A DNA stretch of 64,000 bases from Bradyrhizobium sp. LMTR 3 (GCF_001693485.1 NZ_MAXC01000046.1:372001-436000); one strand, 5' to 3'; counted from the stretch's first letter, positions 35,719 through 44,479 are shown. The notes: generated by a model not told the origin, from the sequence alone. Translations and numbers: made by a program.

Positions 35719-37302
35719 ATGGCGAATTCGATCAATCCCGTTCTGCCGGTGCTTGCCGCCCAAGAGGTTGGCGGCATTGCGCCTGAACTCGTGCTGCAGC
35801 CGGGTAGCGTGGTCAACGCCCAGGTGCTGAAGGTGCTGTCCGCCGATCTGGTGCGGATTGCGATCGCCAGCCTCTCGATCGACGTGGCCTCGGAAATTCC
35901 GTTGCAGCAAGGCCAGAACCTGCAGCTTCAGGTATCGCAGACCAAGGACGGCATCCGCCTGGCCGTGGTCGGGCAGGGCAGTGATGCCGCCGGGGCATCC
36001 GCCGACGCCGTCACCTTGTCATCAGATGCGCTGGCCGATGCGGCCGTCAATCGGCCGGCCATCGTGTCGGTGAAGAACGTGCTGACGCCGCTGGAGCGCG
36101 CGGCCGTCTCCGCCGCCTCCCAAGCCGCGGTTACCGAACAGGACAGCCTGGCGCCGCTGTTTGCCAATCTGGGCGCGGCGATTTCATCCAGCAATCTGCC
36201 GCCGAAATTGCAAGCGGCGATCGCGCAGGTGCTGGCGCAGCAGACCAGTCTCGATCAGAACCTCGACGGCCCCGACATCAAGACGGCGTTCCAGAAGTCC
36301 GGAATATTCCTCGAAGCGTCGCTGGCGTCGGGCTCAGTCCCACCAAGCGGCGTACCCGATCTCAAGGCCGCGCTGATCGTGCTGCGTCAGACGCTGCAGT
36401 CGGCGCTCGGCGTCAATACGGCAATGCCGGCGGCGACATCGGCAGGGGCGCAACAAGCTGCGCCGCCACAGGCCGCCGCGAGCCTTGCGCCGTCCTTGTC
36501 GCCCAACGTCGATCTGCCGGAAATCCTGCTGCCGCAGGCGCGATTGCTTGCAGCCGAAAATCTCGCGCTGCCGCTCCAGGCCGCCCGAGGCTCACTGGCG
36601 GCCCCGCCTGATGCCGGCGCAACGCTGAACCTGCTGCAGGAAGCGTTGCAGGAACTCGGCGTTCCCGTCAGGAGTGCCACAGCCACGCCGAAAGACGTTC
36701 GGGGCGGCGACGTCACCTTCCACACCAACACCCCGCCGCCGCCCATCCGCGGCGGACTGCCGGCCGCACAGCCGATCGCTTCGCCCACCATCGCGCCGCA
36801 TGCGCCGCTCGAAGCGACCGCGCATCATCTGCTCGATGATACCGATGCCGCGATTGCGCGGCAGACGCTGCTGCAGGTCGCCTCTTTGCCTGATCGCATC
36901 GATGCGGGGCCAAAAGCCGACGTTACGGCGCCACGCTGGAATTTCGAAATTCCCTTCGTGACGCCGCAGGGCACCGCGATGGCGCAGTTCGAGATTTCCC
37001 GCGATGGCGGCAGCGAGGCCGTCGAGGCGGTCAAGCGGGTGTGGCGCGCGCGATTTTCGCTCGATGTCGAGCCGGCCGGTCCGGTTCATGCGCTGATATC
37101 GCTGACGGGCGACAAGACCTCGGTGCGGATCTGGGCGGAACGACCGGTGACGGCAGAGCAATTGCGCGCCGGGACCTCGCAACTGAGCGAGGCGCTCAGC
37201 CGGGCCGAATTGCAGCCCGGCGACATCGTGATCCGCGACGGCGCGCCGCCGCAGGCTGCGCCCGCCGCCCGTGCCGGTCATTTTCTGGATCGTGCGCTAT
37301 GA
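35719..37302 (+). CDS. flagellar hook-length control protein FliK-like
   Basis: 527 residues. The long middle is Ala/Pro/Leu-rich and low in motif (about 90-395), typical of the ruler part of FliK. The C-terminal domain (about 395-510: PRWNFEIPFVTPQGTAMAQFEISRDG, LDVEPAGPVHALISLTGDKTSVRIWAERPVTAEQLRAGTSQLSEALSRAEL) is the Flg_hook substrate-specificity-switch domain. Its stop overlaps the start of an FlhB-C-like gene (ATGA at 37299), a functional pairing since FliK switches the export gate by acting on FlhB. Confidence 0.82.
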   Translation: MANSINPVLPVLAAQEVGGIAPELVLQPGSVVNAQVLKVLSADLVRIAIASLSIDVASEIPLQQGQNLQLQVSQTKDGIRLAVVGQGSDAAGASADAVTLSSDALADAAVNRPAIVSVKNVLTPLERAAVSAASQAAVTEQDSLAPLFANLGAAISSSNLPPKLQAAIAQVLAQQTSLDQNLDGPDIKTAFQKSGIFLEASLASGSVPPSGVPDLKAALIVLRQTLQSALGVNTAMPAATSAGAQQAAPPQAAASLAPSLSPNVDLPEILLPQARLLAAENLALPLQAARGSLAAPPDAGATLNLLQEALQELGVPVRSATATPKDVRGGDVTFHTNTPPPPIRGGLPAAQPIASPTIAPHAPLEATAHHLLDDTDAAIARQTLLQVASLPDRIDAGPKADVTAPRWNFEIPFVTPQGTAMAQFEISRDGGSEAVEAVKRVWRARFSLDVEPAGPVHALISLTGDKTSVRIWAERPVTAEQLRAGTSQLSEALSRAELQPGDIVIRDGAPPQAAPAARAGHFLDRAL

Positions 37303-37565
37303 GCGTCGAAACCAGAAGCAAGCTTGCGGTCGCGCTGCATTATGACAAGACCGGCGCGCCGCGGGTCGTGGCCAAGGGCAAGGGCGTCATCGGCGCGAAG
37401 ATCATCGAGCTCGCCAAAGAACACGACATCCCGATCGAGGAGAACGAGGTGCTGGCGGGCGCTTTGTCCCATGTCGAAATCGGCGACGAAATTCCGCCGG
37501 AACTCTACAAGGCCGTCGCCGAAGTGCTGATCTTCGTGCTGCGGCTGTCGGGGCGAATACGGTGA
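37299..37565 (+). CDS. stand-alone FlhB C-terminal-domain-like protein
   Basis: 88 residues (MSVETRSKLAVALHYDKTGAPRVVAKGKGVIGAKIIELAKEHDIPIEENEVLAGAL). Matches the cytoplasmic C-terminal part of FlhB/YscU from just after the autocleavage site: the NPTH motif is absent, but AVALHYD and APRVVAKGKG are kept. No membrane segments. Overlaps the FliK-like gene by four bases. Likely an export-gate switch partner (FlhX/YlqH-type). Confidence 0.88.
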   Translation: MSVETRSKLAVALHYDKTGAPRVVAKGKGVIGAKIIELAKEHDIPIEENEVLAGALSHVEIGDEIPPELYKAVAEVLIFVLRLSGRIR

Positions 37566-37698
37566 TTGCGGTAGTTTTTCGCGCGAGCGGATGGCGGCTT
37601 GCGCCGGGAACACAGGGCAACTAAAGGCCCGCCTGTCATAGTTTTTCCACGATGCCATCCGCATCGTCGGCATTCCTCAACCAGGTTCGGATATCCTC

Positions 37699-38517
37699 GT
37701 GATCAATCGTCGTCATGCGCTCGGCCTGTTTGCCGCAACCACTCTGCTGCCCGCGCGCGGCCTTGCCAACGTCTCCTATCAGCGGAGCGAGTTTCGCGAC
37801 GATCTGGCCAAGCGGTTTTTCGATCTCGGCACGATCGGCACCTTCGTGGCCTACAAGGTGGACGATTACCTGATCATCGCCAGCGACAAGGTGCGCTCGG
37901 GCGAGGGCAGGCTGCCGGCCTCGACCTTCAAGATTGCGAATTCGATCATCGCGCTGGAGATCGGCGTGGTCGAGGACCCCGACAAGGATGTCTTCAAGTG
38001 GGACGGCGTGACGCGCAGCATCGAGCCCTGGAACAAGGATCACACGCTGCGTTCGGCGATCGCGGCATCAGTGGTACCGGTGTATCAGGAGATCGCGCGC
38101 CGCATCGGGCAGGAGCGCATGCAGAAATATGTCGACCTGTTCGACTATGGCAACCGCGACATCGGCGGCGGCATCGACCAGTTCTGGCTGACCGGCAATC
38201 TGCGCATCGACCCGGTGCAGCAGATCGATTTCGTCGACCGGCTGCGGCGCGGCGTGCTGCCGGTCGGAAAGCGCAGCCAGGAATTGACCCGCGACATCCT
38301 GCCCGTAACAAAAGTCGGCGACGCCACCATCCGCGCCAAGAGCGGCCTGCTCGGGGCCGAGCAAGGCAAGCCGTCCTTGGGCTGGATGGTCGGTTGGGCC
38401 GAGAAGGGCAGCCAGCAGACGGTGTTCGCCATGAACATGGACTGCAAGGAGCAAAGCCACATCGCCGCGCGCATGACGGTCGTGCAGCAATGCCTCGCCG
38501 ATATCGTCGCGATCTAG
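37699..38517 (+). CDS. class D (OXA-type) beta-lactamase family protein
   Basis: 272 residues from GTG 37699; a signal-like start (NRRHALGLFAATTLLPARGLA, weakly Tat-like). All class D motifs are present: Ser75-Thr-Phe-Lys78 (PASTFK), Ser124-Val-Val, Tyr150-Gly-Asn, Trp163 (QFWL) and Lys214-Ser-Gly216. So it should be an active serine beta-lactamase or a relative; the range of substrates cannot be read. Upstream start not determined with certainty. Confidence 0.9.
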   Translation: MINRRHALGLFAATTLLPARGLANVSYQRSEFRDDLAKRFFDLGTIGTFVAYKVDDYLIIASDKVRSGEGRLPASTFKIANSIIALEIGVVEDPDKDVFKWDGVTRSIEPWNKDHTLRSAIAASVVPVYQEIARRIGQERMQKYVDLFDYGNRDIGGGIDQFWLTGNLRIDPVQQIDFVDRLRRGVLPVGKRSQELTRDILPVTKVGDATIRAKSGLLGAEQGKPSLGWMVGWAEKGSQQTVFAMNMDCKEQSHIAARMTVVQQCLADIVAI

Positions 38518-38520
38518 CCA

Positions 38521-38638
38521 TAGCGTTTTCGAGCGAAAGCCTGCCCCGGACTTGATCCGGGTGGATACCGGTTCGCGTGAAGAAAACGCGTCAAACAAGA
38601 ATCAGAGCTATCGGTCTGATTCAATCAGAACCGATAGT
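38521..38638. repeat. RIME-like intergenic repeat
   Basis: Starts TAGCGTTTTCGAGCGAAAG, contains GGATACCGGTTCGCGTGAAGAAAACGCG, and ends in a hairpin CTATCGGT ... ACCGATAG (38608-38637). This mosaic is a familiar intergenic repeat in Bradyrhizobium and other Rhizobiales. An extra palindromic insert (CCCCGGACTTGATCCGGG) is embedded at about 38547-38564. Between convergent genes, so it may also act in transcript termination. Confidence 0.75.
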
Positions 38639-38641
38639 GCG

Positions 38642-39130
38642 TTAGCGCCGGTTGAGCGCGAGCGAGACTGACGTGACGTTCGTGCCCTGCGGCTGGATCG
38701 ACACCGTCTGCTTGCCGCCACGGGTCGTCAGCGACAGTTGGGCCGAAAAGTTGTCGCCTCGGGCGTCAGCCTCGACGTGATCGCCGGCGGCACGCCCGGT
38801 AAGCGTTCCGGAAGCGTTGCGGCTCGCCTCGCTCCATGAGCCCGAAATCGCGCCGCCACGGTATTCGACCTCGCTTGCGAGATCGAAATTGTAGCTCGCG
38901 CTGGCGCACCTCAGGTTGAGCTGAAGCTGATCGCCCCTTCCGGCGACGTCGTACGACGCGCGGCATCGCAATTGCTCGCGTTGTCCGTCACTGGTGCTGA
39001 GCACGCCGCCGCCTGACCATGTACCTGCCATGGCGGCGAAGGGCGAGACGGGTGCGGCCAGCGCTGCACTGCCGGTCAGGCATAACGATGTGGCCACTAA
39101 CGCCGTTCGCGCAAAATTATATCCAGACAT
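38642..39130 (-). CDS. exported hypothetical protein
   Basis: 162 residues from ATG 39130 (MSGYNFARTALVATSLCLTGSAALAA, signal peptide), GGAG upstream. Mature part: SPFAAMAGTWSGGGVLSTSDGQREQLRCRASYDVAGRGDQLQLNLRCASASYNFDLASEVEYRGGAISGSW; beta-rich, lipocalin-like pattern with two Cys in the RCRA/RCAS segments. A family widespread in Bradyrhizobium; function unknown. A longer in-frame start exists at 39262. Confidence 0.8.
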   Translation of the reverse strand: MSGYNFARTALVATSLCLTGSAALAAPVSPFAAMAGTWSGGGVLSTSDGQREQLRCRASYDVAGRGDQLQLNLRCASASYNFDLASEVEYRGGAISGSWSEASRNASGTLTGRAAGDHVEADARGDNFSAQLSLTTRGGKQTVSIQPQGTNVTSVSLALNRR

Positions 39131-39337
39131 ATTGATGATCTCCTTCGGTTTGGCAATCAACGCCCCCAAAGGGTTCACGGTTCCTCCACCGACACAGTGT
39201 GCGGCGAGGTTCCGTTGCCCGAGATTGCAGCAATGCCTCTTCGATATCCGGACGATTTGCATTGGCGGCCGCGCCCGATCGACTGGTGCGCGGAAGCAAG
39301 TTGTACTAGCTTGCCATGGCTACCAGGGGGATCGTGC

Positions 39338-40711
39338 ATGCCGCATCGTCGCTCGGTGCTGTTAGGAGGCTTGGCGTTTTCGCTTTGGCCGGATTGGGGT
39401 AGGGCCCAGATGCCACCGGGGCAGGATGTTGCCGCCATCCTCAAGGAGAGGGTGGATGTCGGGCGTGAGACGATGGGTCTCGTTGCCGCTTTCCTCGACG
39501 GGGACCGGCACAGCATCGCGGCGTATGGTCAATCCGGCTCCCCCGATAATGGCCCGCTCGATGGCGACACGGTGTTCGAGATCGGCTCGATCACCAAGGT
39601 GTTCACGGCGCTGGTGTTTGCGGACATGGTGCTGCGCGGCGAGCTCGCACCGGATGATCCTGCGGCGAAATATCTGCCTGCCGGCGTCAGGATGCCCGAT
39701 TTCGAGGGCGCGCCGATCACGCTGATGGACCTTGCGACCTACACGTCGGGCCTGCCGCGAATGCCGTCGAATTTCGCGCCGAAGGATTGGAGCAATCCCT
39801 ATATCGACTACACCGCCGAGCGGCTCTACGACTTTCTCTCGAACCACAAGCTCGGCCACAAGCCGGGCAAGCACTACGAATACGCCAATCTCGGTTTCGG
39901 CCTGCTCGGCCACATCCTCGAACGGCGCGCCGGCAGGAGCTACGAGGAGCTGGTGATCTCGCGCATTTGCGCGCCGCTCGGCATGGAGGATACGCGCATC
40001 ACGCTTTCGAGCTCGATGCGGCAACGTCTGGCGCGCGGCCACAGCGCCGCGCTGGTACCCGTCGCGAACTGGGATTTTTCAGTGCTCGCCGGCGCCGGCG
40101 CGTTCCGTTCGACGGCGAATGATCTGGTGAAATTCTTGCGGATGTGCATGAACCCCGTTGAAGGGCCGGCCGCTTCGGCGCTGAAGATGACGCTTTCCGA
40201 GCGGCGTCCAATGATGGAAGAGCGTGAGGTGGCGCTGGGCTGGTTCATTTCGTCGCGGCTCGGCGATGAATTGATTTGGAAGAGTGGCGGCACCGGCGGT
40301 TATGCAGCCTTCATCGGCTACTCGACCAAGACCCGGCGAAACTGCATCGTGCTCTCCAATGCGGCTGATTATAACCCAAATATCGCGCTTGGCGCGCATC
40401 TCATCAACGCGGCACACCCGCTCCCGAAAATTCGCCGTGAGGTGCCGGTAGATCCGGCCGTGCTTGCAACCTATGCCGGACGTTACGAGCTGACTCCGAC
40501 CTTCGTGCTGACGGTGCGCGCCGATGGCGCGCGGCTGTTCATCCAGGCGACGGCACAGCCCGAGGTCGAAGTTTACGCCGAGAGCGAGGCCGAGTTTTTC
40601 TATCGCGTGGTCGACGCCCAGGTCAGCTTCGCGCGGCCAGAGGGCGGCGTGGCGCCGTCATTGGTCCTGCATCAGAACGGCAAGGACCTGCCGGGCAGGC
40701 GGCTGCCTTAG
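39338..40711 (+). CDS. class C beta-lactamase-fold serine hydrolase
   Basis: 457 residues from ATG 39338 (MPHRRSVLLGGLAFSLWPDWGRAQ; possible Tat-like signal). Motifs: Ser84-Ile-Thr-Lys87 (EIGSITK), Tyr182-Ala-Asn184, Lys315-Ser-Gly (IWKSGGTGG). The C-terminal 80 residues (LATYAGRYELTPTFVLTVRADGARLFIQATAQPEVEVY) resemble a DUF3471-type domain. AmpC/AmpH-like: could be a beta-lactamase, DD-peptidase or esterase. About 800 bases from the class D gene, separated by the gene on the other strand. Confidence 0.9.
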   Translation: MPHRRSVLLGGLAFSLWPDWGRAQMPPGQDVAAILKERVDVGRETMGLVAAFLDGDRHSIAAYGQSGSPDNGPLDGDTVFEIGSITKVFTALVFADMVLRGELAPDDPAAKYLPAGVRMPDFEGAPITLMDLATYTSGLPRMPSNFAPKDWSNPYIDYTAERLYDFLSNHKLGHKPGKHYEYANLGFGLLGHILERRAGRSYEELVISRICAPLGMEDTRITLSSSMRQRLARGHSAALVPVANWDFSVLAGAGAFRSTANDLVKFLRMCMNPVEGPAASALKMTLSERRPMMEEREVALGWFISSRLGDELIWKSGGTGGYAAFIGYSTKTRRNCIVLSNAADYNPNIALGAHLINAAHPLPKIRREVPVDPAVLATYAGRYELTPTFVLTVRADGARLFIQATAQPEVEVYAESEAEFFYRVVDAQVSFARPEGGVAPSLVLHQNGKDLPGRRLP

Positions 40712-40733
40712 CGTGATCCAAGTGCAGCCAACG

Positions 40734-41141
40734 TCAATTCGAAGGCTTCCCGATCCGCCCAAGATGCGTGAAGCCAAAACCGGTGGCGTATTTCAGCCCG
40801 TAGCCCAGCGCGCGGTCGAGGCCGATATGGGCCAGCCAGATCATGGCGATCGAGAGTGTGAGCGGCGCGGCGGTGGCAAATCCGGTCGTCATGATCGCCA
40901 TCGGCGCGAGGTAGCTGTGCGCGGCGTTATAGACGAAGGCCCCGGTTCGCGATCCTCCCAGATAGGCGGCAAAACTGAGGTCCGGCACGAAGAACAGCAG
41001 GGCATAGACCCACCACGATCCGTCCCAGACATAGTAAAGCAGCGTCATACCGATAAAGAGCGCTAATCCCTCGAGCCGCAGCACCGTTCGTATACCCCCT
41101 GTGACGGCGCCCGAAGTGTCGGCGCTTGCGGTATCGGTCAT
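40734..41141 (-). CDS. DUF4260 membrane protein
   Basis: 135 residues from the ATG at 41141 (MTDTASADTSGAVTGG); ATGs at 41168 and 41153 are alternatives. Membrane segments around LALFIGMTLLYYVWDGSWWVYALLFFVPDLSFAAYLGG, YLAPMAIMTTGFATAA and IAMIWLAHIGLDRALGYGLKY; the pattern LEGL ... WALLF.PDLS ... AHIG.DRALGYGLKY.TGF..THLGRIG is the DUF4260 signature. Function unknown. Confidence 0.82.
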   Translation of the reverse strand: MTDTASADTSGAVTGGIRTVLRLEGLALFIGMTLLYYVWDGSWWVYALLFFVPDLSFAAYLGGSRTGAFVYNAAHSYLAPMAIMTTGFATAAPLTLSIAMIWLAHIGLDRALGYGLKYATGFGFTHLGRIGKPSN

Positions 41142-41279
41142 TCCGGTCCCCATAGTCAGGATGCGCATATAGGAGGCGCCGGGCCGCGGTACCAGAGGCG
41201 GGATGAGGGTGTTTCCGCTTCCGAAAAGGCCGTGTTAGAAGGCCTTCAAATCGTTACTCAAAAGGCGGGCGGAAGCAGC

Positions 41280-42812
41280 ATGAAGGATATCCTGGACACC
41301 CTCGAAGAACGGCGCGCCGGCGCCAAGCTCGGCGGCGGCGAGAAGCGCATCGAGGCGCAGCACGCTCGCGGAAAATTGACCGCGCGGGAGCGCATCGAGC
41401 TTCTGCTCGACAAGGGCTCGTTCGAGGAGTTCGACATGTTCGTCGAGCACCGCTCGATCGAATTCGGCATGGAAAAAACAAAAGTGCCGGGCGACGGCGT
41501 CATCACCGGCTGGGGCACCGTCAACGGCCGCAAGACTTTTGTCTTCGCCAAGGATTTTACCGTGTTCGGCGGCTCGCTGTCCGAGACCCACGCGCTGAAG
41601 ATCACAAAGCTGCAGGACATGGCGATGAAGGCGAGGGCGCCGATCATCGGCCTCTATGACGCCGGCGGCGCGCGCATCCAGGAGGGCGTCGCCGCGCTCG
41701 CGGGCTATTCCTATGTGTTCCGCCGCAACGTGATCGCGTCAGGCGTGATCCCGCAAATCTCCGTCATCATGGGCCCCTGCGCCGGCGGCGACGTCTATTC
41801 GCCGGCGATGACCGACTTCATCTTCATGGTGAAGAACACCAGCTACATGTTCGTCACCGGCCCCGATGTGGTGAAGACCGTCACCAACGAAGTCGTGACC
41901 GCGGAAGAACTCGGCGGCGCCTCGGTGCACGCCACGCGCTCCTCGATCGCCGACGGCGCGTTCGAGAACGACGTCGAGACGCTGTTGCAGATGCGCCGGC
42001 TGATCGACTTCCTGCCGTCCAACAACACCGACGGCGTGCCGGAATGGCCGAGTTTTGACGACATCGGCCGCGTGGACATGTCGCTGGATACGCTGATCCC
42101 GGATAATCCGAACAAGCCCTACGACATGAAGGAGTTGATCCTCAAGGTCGTCGACGAGGGCGACTTTTTCGAAATCTCGGAAGCGTTCGCCAAGAACATC
42201 GTCACCGGCTTCGGCCGCATTGCCGGCCGCACCGTCGGCTTCGTCGCCAACCAGCCGATGGTTCTGGCGGGCGTGCTCGATTCTGACGCCTCGCGCAAAG
42301 CCGCGCGCTTCGTCCGCTTCTGCGACGCCTTCAACATCCCGATCGTGACGTTTGTCGACGTGCCGGGCTTCCTGCCGGGCACCGCTCAGGAATATGGCGG
42401 CCTGATCAAGCACGGCGCAAAACTGCTGTTTGCGTACTCGCAATGCACGGTGCCGCTCGTCACCGTCATCACCCGCAAGGCCTATGGCGGCGCCTTCGAC
42501 GTCATGGCGTCAAAAGAAATCGGCGCCGACATGAACTACGCCTGGCCGACCGCCCAGATCGCCGTGATGGGCGCCAAGGGCGCGGTGGAAATCATTTTCC
42601 GCAGCGACATGAACGATCCGGAGGCGATCGCCAAGCGCACCAAGGAATACGAAGACCGCTTCCTGTCCCCCTTCATCGCCGCCGAACGCGGCTACATCGA
42701 CGACGTCATCATGCCGCATTCGACGAGGAAGCGCATCGCAAGGGCGCTGGCGATGTTGAAAGACAAGAAGGTCGAGATGCCGGCGAAGAAGCACGACAAT
42801 CTGCCGTTGTAA
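41280..42812 (+). CDS. acyl-CoA carboxylase (propionyl-CoA-type) beta subunit
   Basis: Carboxyltransferase component that moves CO2 from biotin to an acyl-CoA. It has 510 residues from ATG 41280 (MKDILDTLEERRAGAKLGGGEKRIEAQHARGKLTARERIELLLD). Oxyanion-hole glycines: YDAGGARIQEGVAALAGY and IMGPCAGGDVYSPAM in the N domain; ITRKAYGGAFDVMASK in the C domain. The usual propionyl-CoA carboxylase beta (PccB) length. The alpha/biotin subunit is not within 15 kb on either side. In-frame TTG/ATG upstream (41232) is less likely. Confidence 0.92.
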   Translation: MKDILDTLEERRAGAKLGGGEKRIEAQHARGKLTARERIELLLDKGSFEEFDMFVEHRSIEFGMEKTKVPGDGVITGWGTVNGRKTFVFAKDFTVFGGSLSETHALKITKLQDMAMKARAPIIGLYDAGGARIQEGVAALAGYSYVFRRNVIASGVIPQISVIMGPCAGGDVYSPAMTDFIFMVKNTSYMFVTGPDVVKTVTNEVVTAEELGGASVHATRSSIADGAFENDVETLLQMRRLIDFLPSNNTDGVPEWPSFDDIGRVDMSLDTLIPDNPNKPYDMKELILKVVDEGDFFEISEAFAKNIVTGFGRIAGRTVGFVANQPMVLAGVLDSDASRKAARFVRFCDAFNIPIVTFVDVPGFLPGTAQEYGGLIKHGAKLLFAYSQCTVPLVTVITRKAYGGAFDVMASKEIGADMNYAWPTAQIAVMGAKGAVEIIFRSDMNDPEAIAKRTKEYEDRFLSPFIAAERGYIDDVIMPHSTRKRIARALAMLKDKKVEMPAKKHDNLPL

Positions 42813-42820
42813 CAGGTGCT

Positions 42821-42900
42821 GTAGGGTGGGCAAAGCGAAGCGTGCCCACCATCCAAATATCCGACGGCAATGGTGGGCACGCTGCGCTAACCCACCCTAC
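42821..42900. repeat. GTAGGGTGGGC palindromic repeat, copy 1
   Basis: Perfect outer arms GTAGGGTGGG (42821-42830) / CCCACCCTAC (42891-42900); inner arms CGTGCCCACCAT (42841-42852) / ATGGTGGGCACG (42870-42881). The same design recurs at 44007-44092 and 61865-61956. Confidence 0.88.
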
Positions 42901-42918
42901 GAAGCTCACAAGTTTCGC

Positions 42919-43380
42919 CTACGCCGCCTTGTGCTGCTGCTTCATGAACTCCGTCGCGCGCTTCTTGAGTTCAGTCGGCGATACGTCCTCGATGTGGGTG
43001 CCGATGTGCCAGCTATTGCCGGCCGCGTCCTTCACACTGCCGCTGCGGTCGCCATAAAATTGATCCGCGGGCTCCATCAACGATGTCGCGCCGGCCTTGA
43101 GCGCCTTCTGATAAACCGCATCGACGTTGGGTACGTACAGATACAGCATGGTGGATGTTGCCTGTGCACGCTCCGAGGAGTCGGAAATCATCACGATGGA
43201 ATCTCCGATTTTGAACTCCGCATGCATGATCTTGCCGTCGGGCCTCATCATCGGCTCGAAGACCGGTTCGGCTCCGAAGGCCTCCTTCATGAAGCGAATG
43301 ACCTTCTCCGCCCCATCGACGACGAGATAAGGCGTGACGGTGTGAAATCCCTTGGGAACCGGCTTTACCTGTGTTGCCAT
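42919..43380 (-). CDS. VOC-superfamily (PhnB/glyoxalase-like) protein
   Basis: 153 residues: MATQVKPVPKGFHTVTPYLVVDGAEKVIRFMKEAFGAE, PDGKIMHAEFKIGDSIVMISD, LYLYVPNVDAVYQKALKAGATSLMEPADQFYGDRSGSVKDAAGNSWHI. PhnB-like vicinal-oxygen-chelate fold with YGDRSGSVKD and GNSWHIGTH. Ends with a helical, basic tail. No reaction can be assigned. Five-prime region is adjacent to the cupin gene. Confidence 0.88.
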   Translation of the reverse strand: MATQVKPVPKGFHTVTPYLVVDGAEKVIRFMKEAFGAEPVFEPMMRPDGKIMHAEFKIGDSIVMISDSSERAQATSTMLYLYVPNVDAVYQKALKAGATSLMEPADQFYGDRSGSVKDAAGNSWHIGTHIEDVSPTELKKRATEFMKQQHKAA

Positions 43381-43551
43381 GGCTGTCTCCTCTGGTTTGA
43401 TGGACTTAAACCCATGCAGGACGGCCCAGCCCGCTTATTGTTTTGCTGGCGATTGTCGATCCGGTCTTTGAGCAAAGTGTGGCGGCTGCGATCCGCCCGC
43501 TGGTGGTCGCGTCAACGTGTGTCCGCTGCCAGGTTCCCCTGGCCGACGAAG

Positions 43552-43902
43552 CTAACCCGGCACGAGGGGAACAAAATCGTACTCGCCGCCCCCCTGCAGG
43601 ACCAGGAAGGTGAGCGACTTCGTGCCGGCGTTGGTCACCAGATGCGGTCGCGTGGGCCTGACGACATAGACTTCGCCGGGCCTCAAATTCACTTCCTCTT
43701 TCGGATCCTGCAGGAACAGCCTCATCCGGCCTTCCAGAACGTAGAAAGTATCGGAGACATTGGTGTGGGTGTGCCACGGCACTTTCTGGGTTGCAGAGAG
43801 CTGCAACTCCATGATGCGAAAGCCGGGGCGCGCGGCGTGCTCGGCGCGACGCTCGACGTCGTAAAGGTGACTGGCGTCCTTGATGGGCTGCGGCTGGTTC
43901 AT
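43552..43902 (-). CDS. cupin domain protein
   Basis: 116 residues from ATG 43902 (MNQPQPIKDASHLYDV), with GGAGG upstream. Cupin motif 1: VPWHTHTNVSDTFYVLEGRMRLFL (metal ligands His-x-His ... Glu); motif 2 PGEVYVVRPTRPHLVTNAG. Small single-domain metal-binding cupin, sugar isomerase or dioxygenase type; role unclear. An in-frame extension upstream to 44019 covers repeat DNA and is rejected. Confidence 0.88.
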   Translation of the reverse strand: MNQPQPIKDASHLYDVERRAEHAARPGFRIMELQLSATQKVPWHTHTNVSDTFYVLEGRMRLFLQDPKEEVNLRPGEVYVVRPTRPHLVTNAGTKSLTFLVLQGGGEYDFVPLVPG

Positions 43903-44006
43903 GACGGCCTCCTTCGGATCATCCGCCCCCATCGCCTGGTGATGCCGCGCAAATGATAGCCTTGCTCTGCCGTTCGCGAAACGGTCAGGGGAGGTCCGCC
44001 GCGAGG

Positions 44007-44092
44007 GTAGGGTGGGCAAAGCGAAACGTGCCCACCATTCCAGCCAACGCGCGCGGACAGATGGTGGGCACGCTTTGCTTTGTCCACCCTAC
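44007..44092. repeat. GTAGGGTGGGC palindromic repeat, copy 2
   Basis: GTAGGGTGGGCAAAGCG on the left and TGTCCACCCTAC on the right; inner CGTGCCCACCAT faces ATGGTGGGCACG. About 1.2 kb from copy 1 and 18 kb from copy 3. Confidence 0.85.
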
Positions 44093-44106
44093 AAGACTGC
44101 CGTCGT

Positions 44107-44316
44107 TCACTCCTTGTCGTCCCTTATCCGCTGCTCGCCCTCGCGCAGCCGTTGTGCGATCGCCGTTCGTCTCGGGATCAACGCGGCCTCGTCGGCGAGC
44201 CGTTGCGCAAGGTCGGTGTGATATTGTTGCACGACGTCGAGCACCGCTTCCTTGGAGAGTCTTCGGTGATACTCGGCAAGGAATCTGTGCAGGTCGGCAA
44301 GCTGTTCGTCATCCAT
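44107..44316 (-). CDS. small hypothetical protein, charged and helical
   Basis: 69 residues: MDDEQLADLHRFLAEYHRRLSKEAVLDVVQQYHTDLAQRLADEAALIPRR. Regular helical pattern with many charged residues; no family recognised. The composition looks coding, but the RBS is weak and + strand frames overlap, so the gene is tentative. Flanked by a palindromic repeat on the downstream side. Confidence 0.4.
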   Translation of the reverse strand: MDDEQLADLHRFLAEYHRRLSKEAVLDVVQQYHTDLAQRLADEAALIPRRTAIAQRLREGEQRIRDDKE

Positions 44317-44462
44317 CTCTATCGCGCCTCAGCCGCGATGCCGGATTATACCGCAACCTGTTGATCCCACACCAGCTTTTCCAGTCCACTCGCGGGGCGA
44401 GTTTCACAAATCTGCCATGGCAGAGGAGGCGGGGCACGGTACAAGTCGCCGAATGTCGCCCC

Positions 44463-44479
44463 GTTAACTAGCTGTTAAC
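44463..44479. promoter_or_regulatory. perfect CtrA-like motif upstream of the HTH-ftsZ-like unit
   Basis: GTTAACTAGCTGTTAAC: TTAA (44464-44467), exactly seven bases, TTAA (44475-44478), with the added C after each half-site that the extended CtrA consensus (TTAAC-N6-TTAAC) asks for. It lies 78 bases before the ATG at 44557. CtrA controls ftsZ and other cell-cycle genes in alphaproteobacteria, so a link to the downstream ftsZ paralogue is plausible. Inference from motif and context. Confidence 0.65.
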
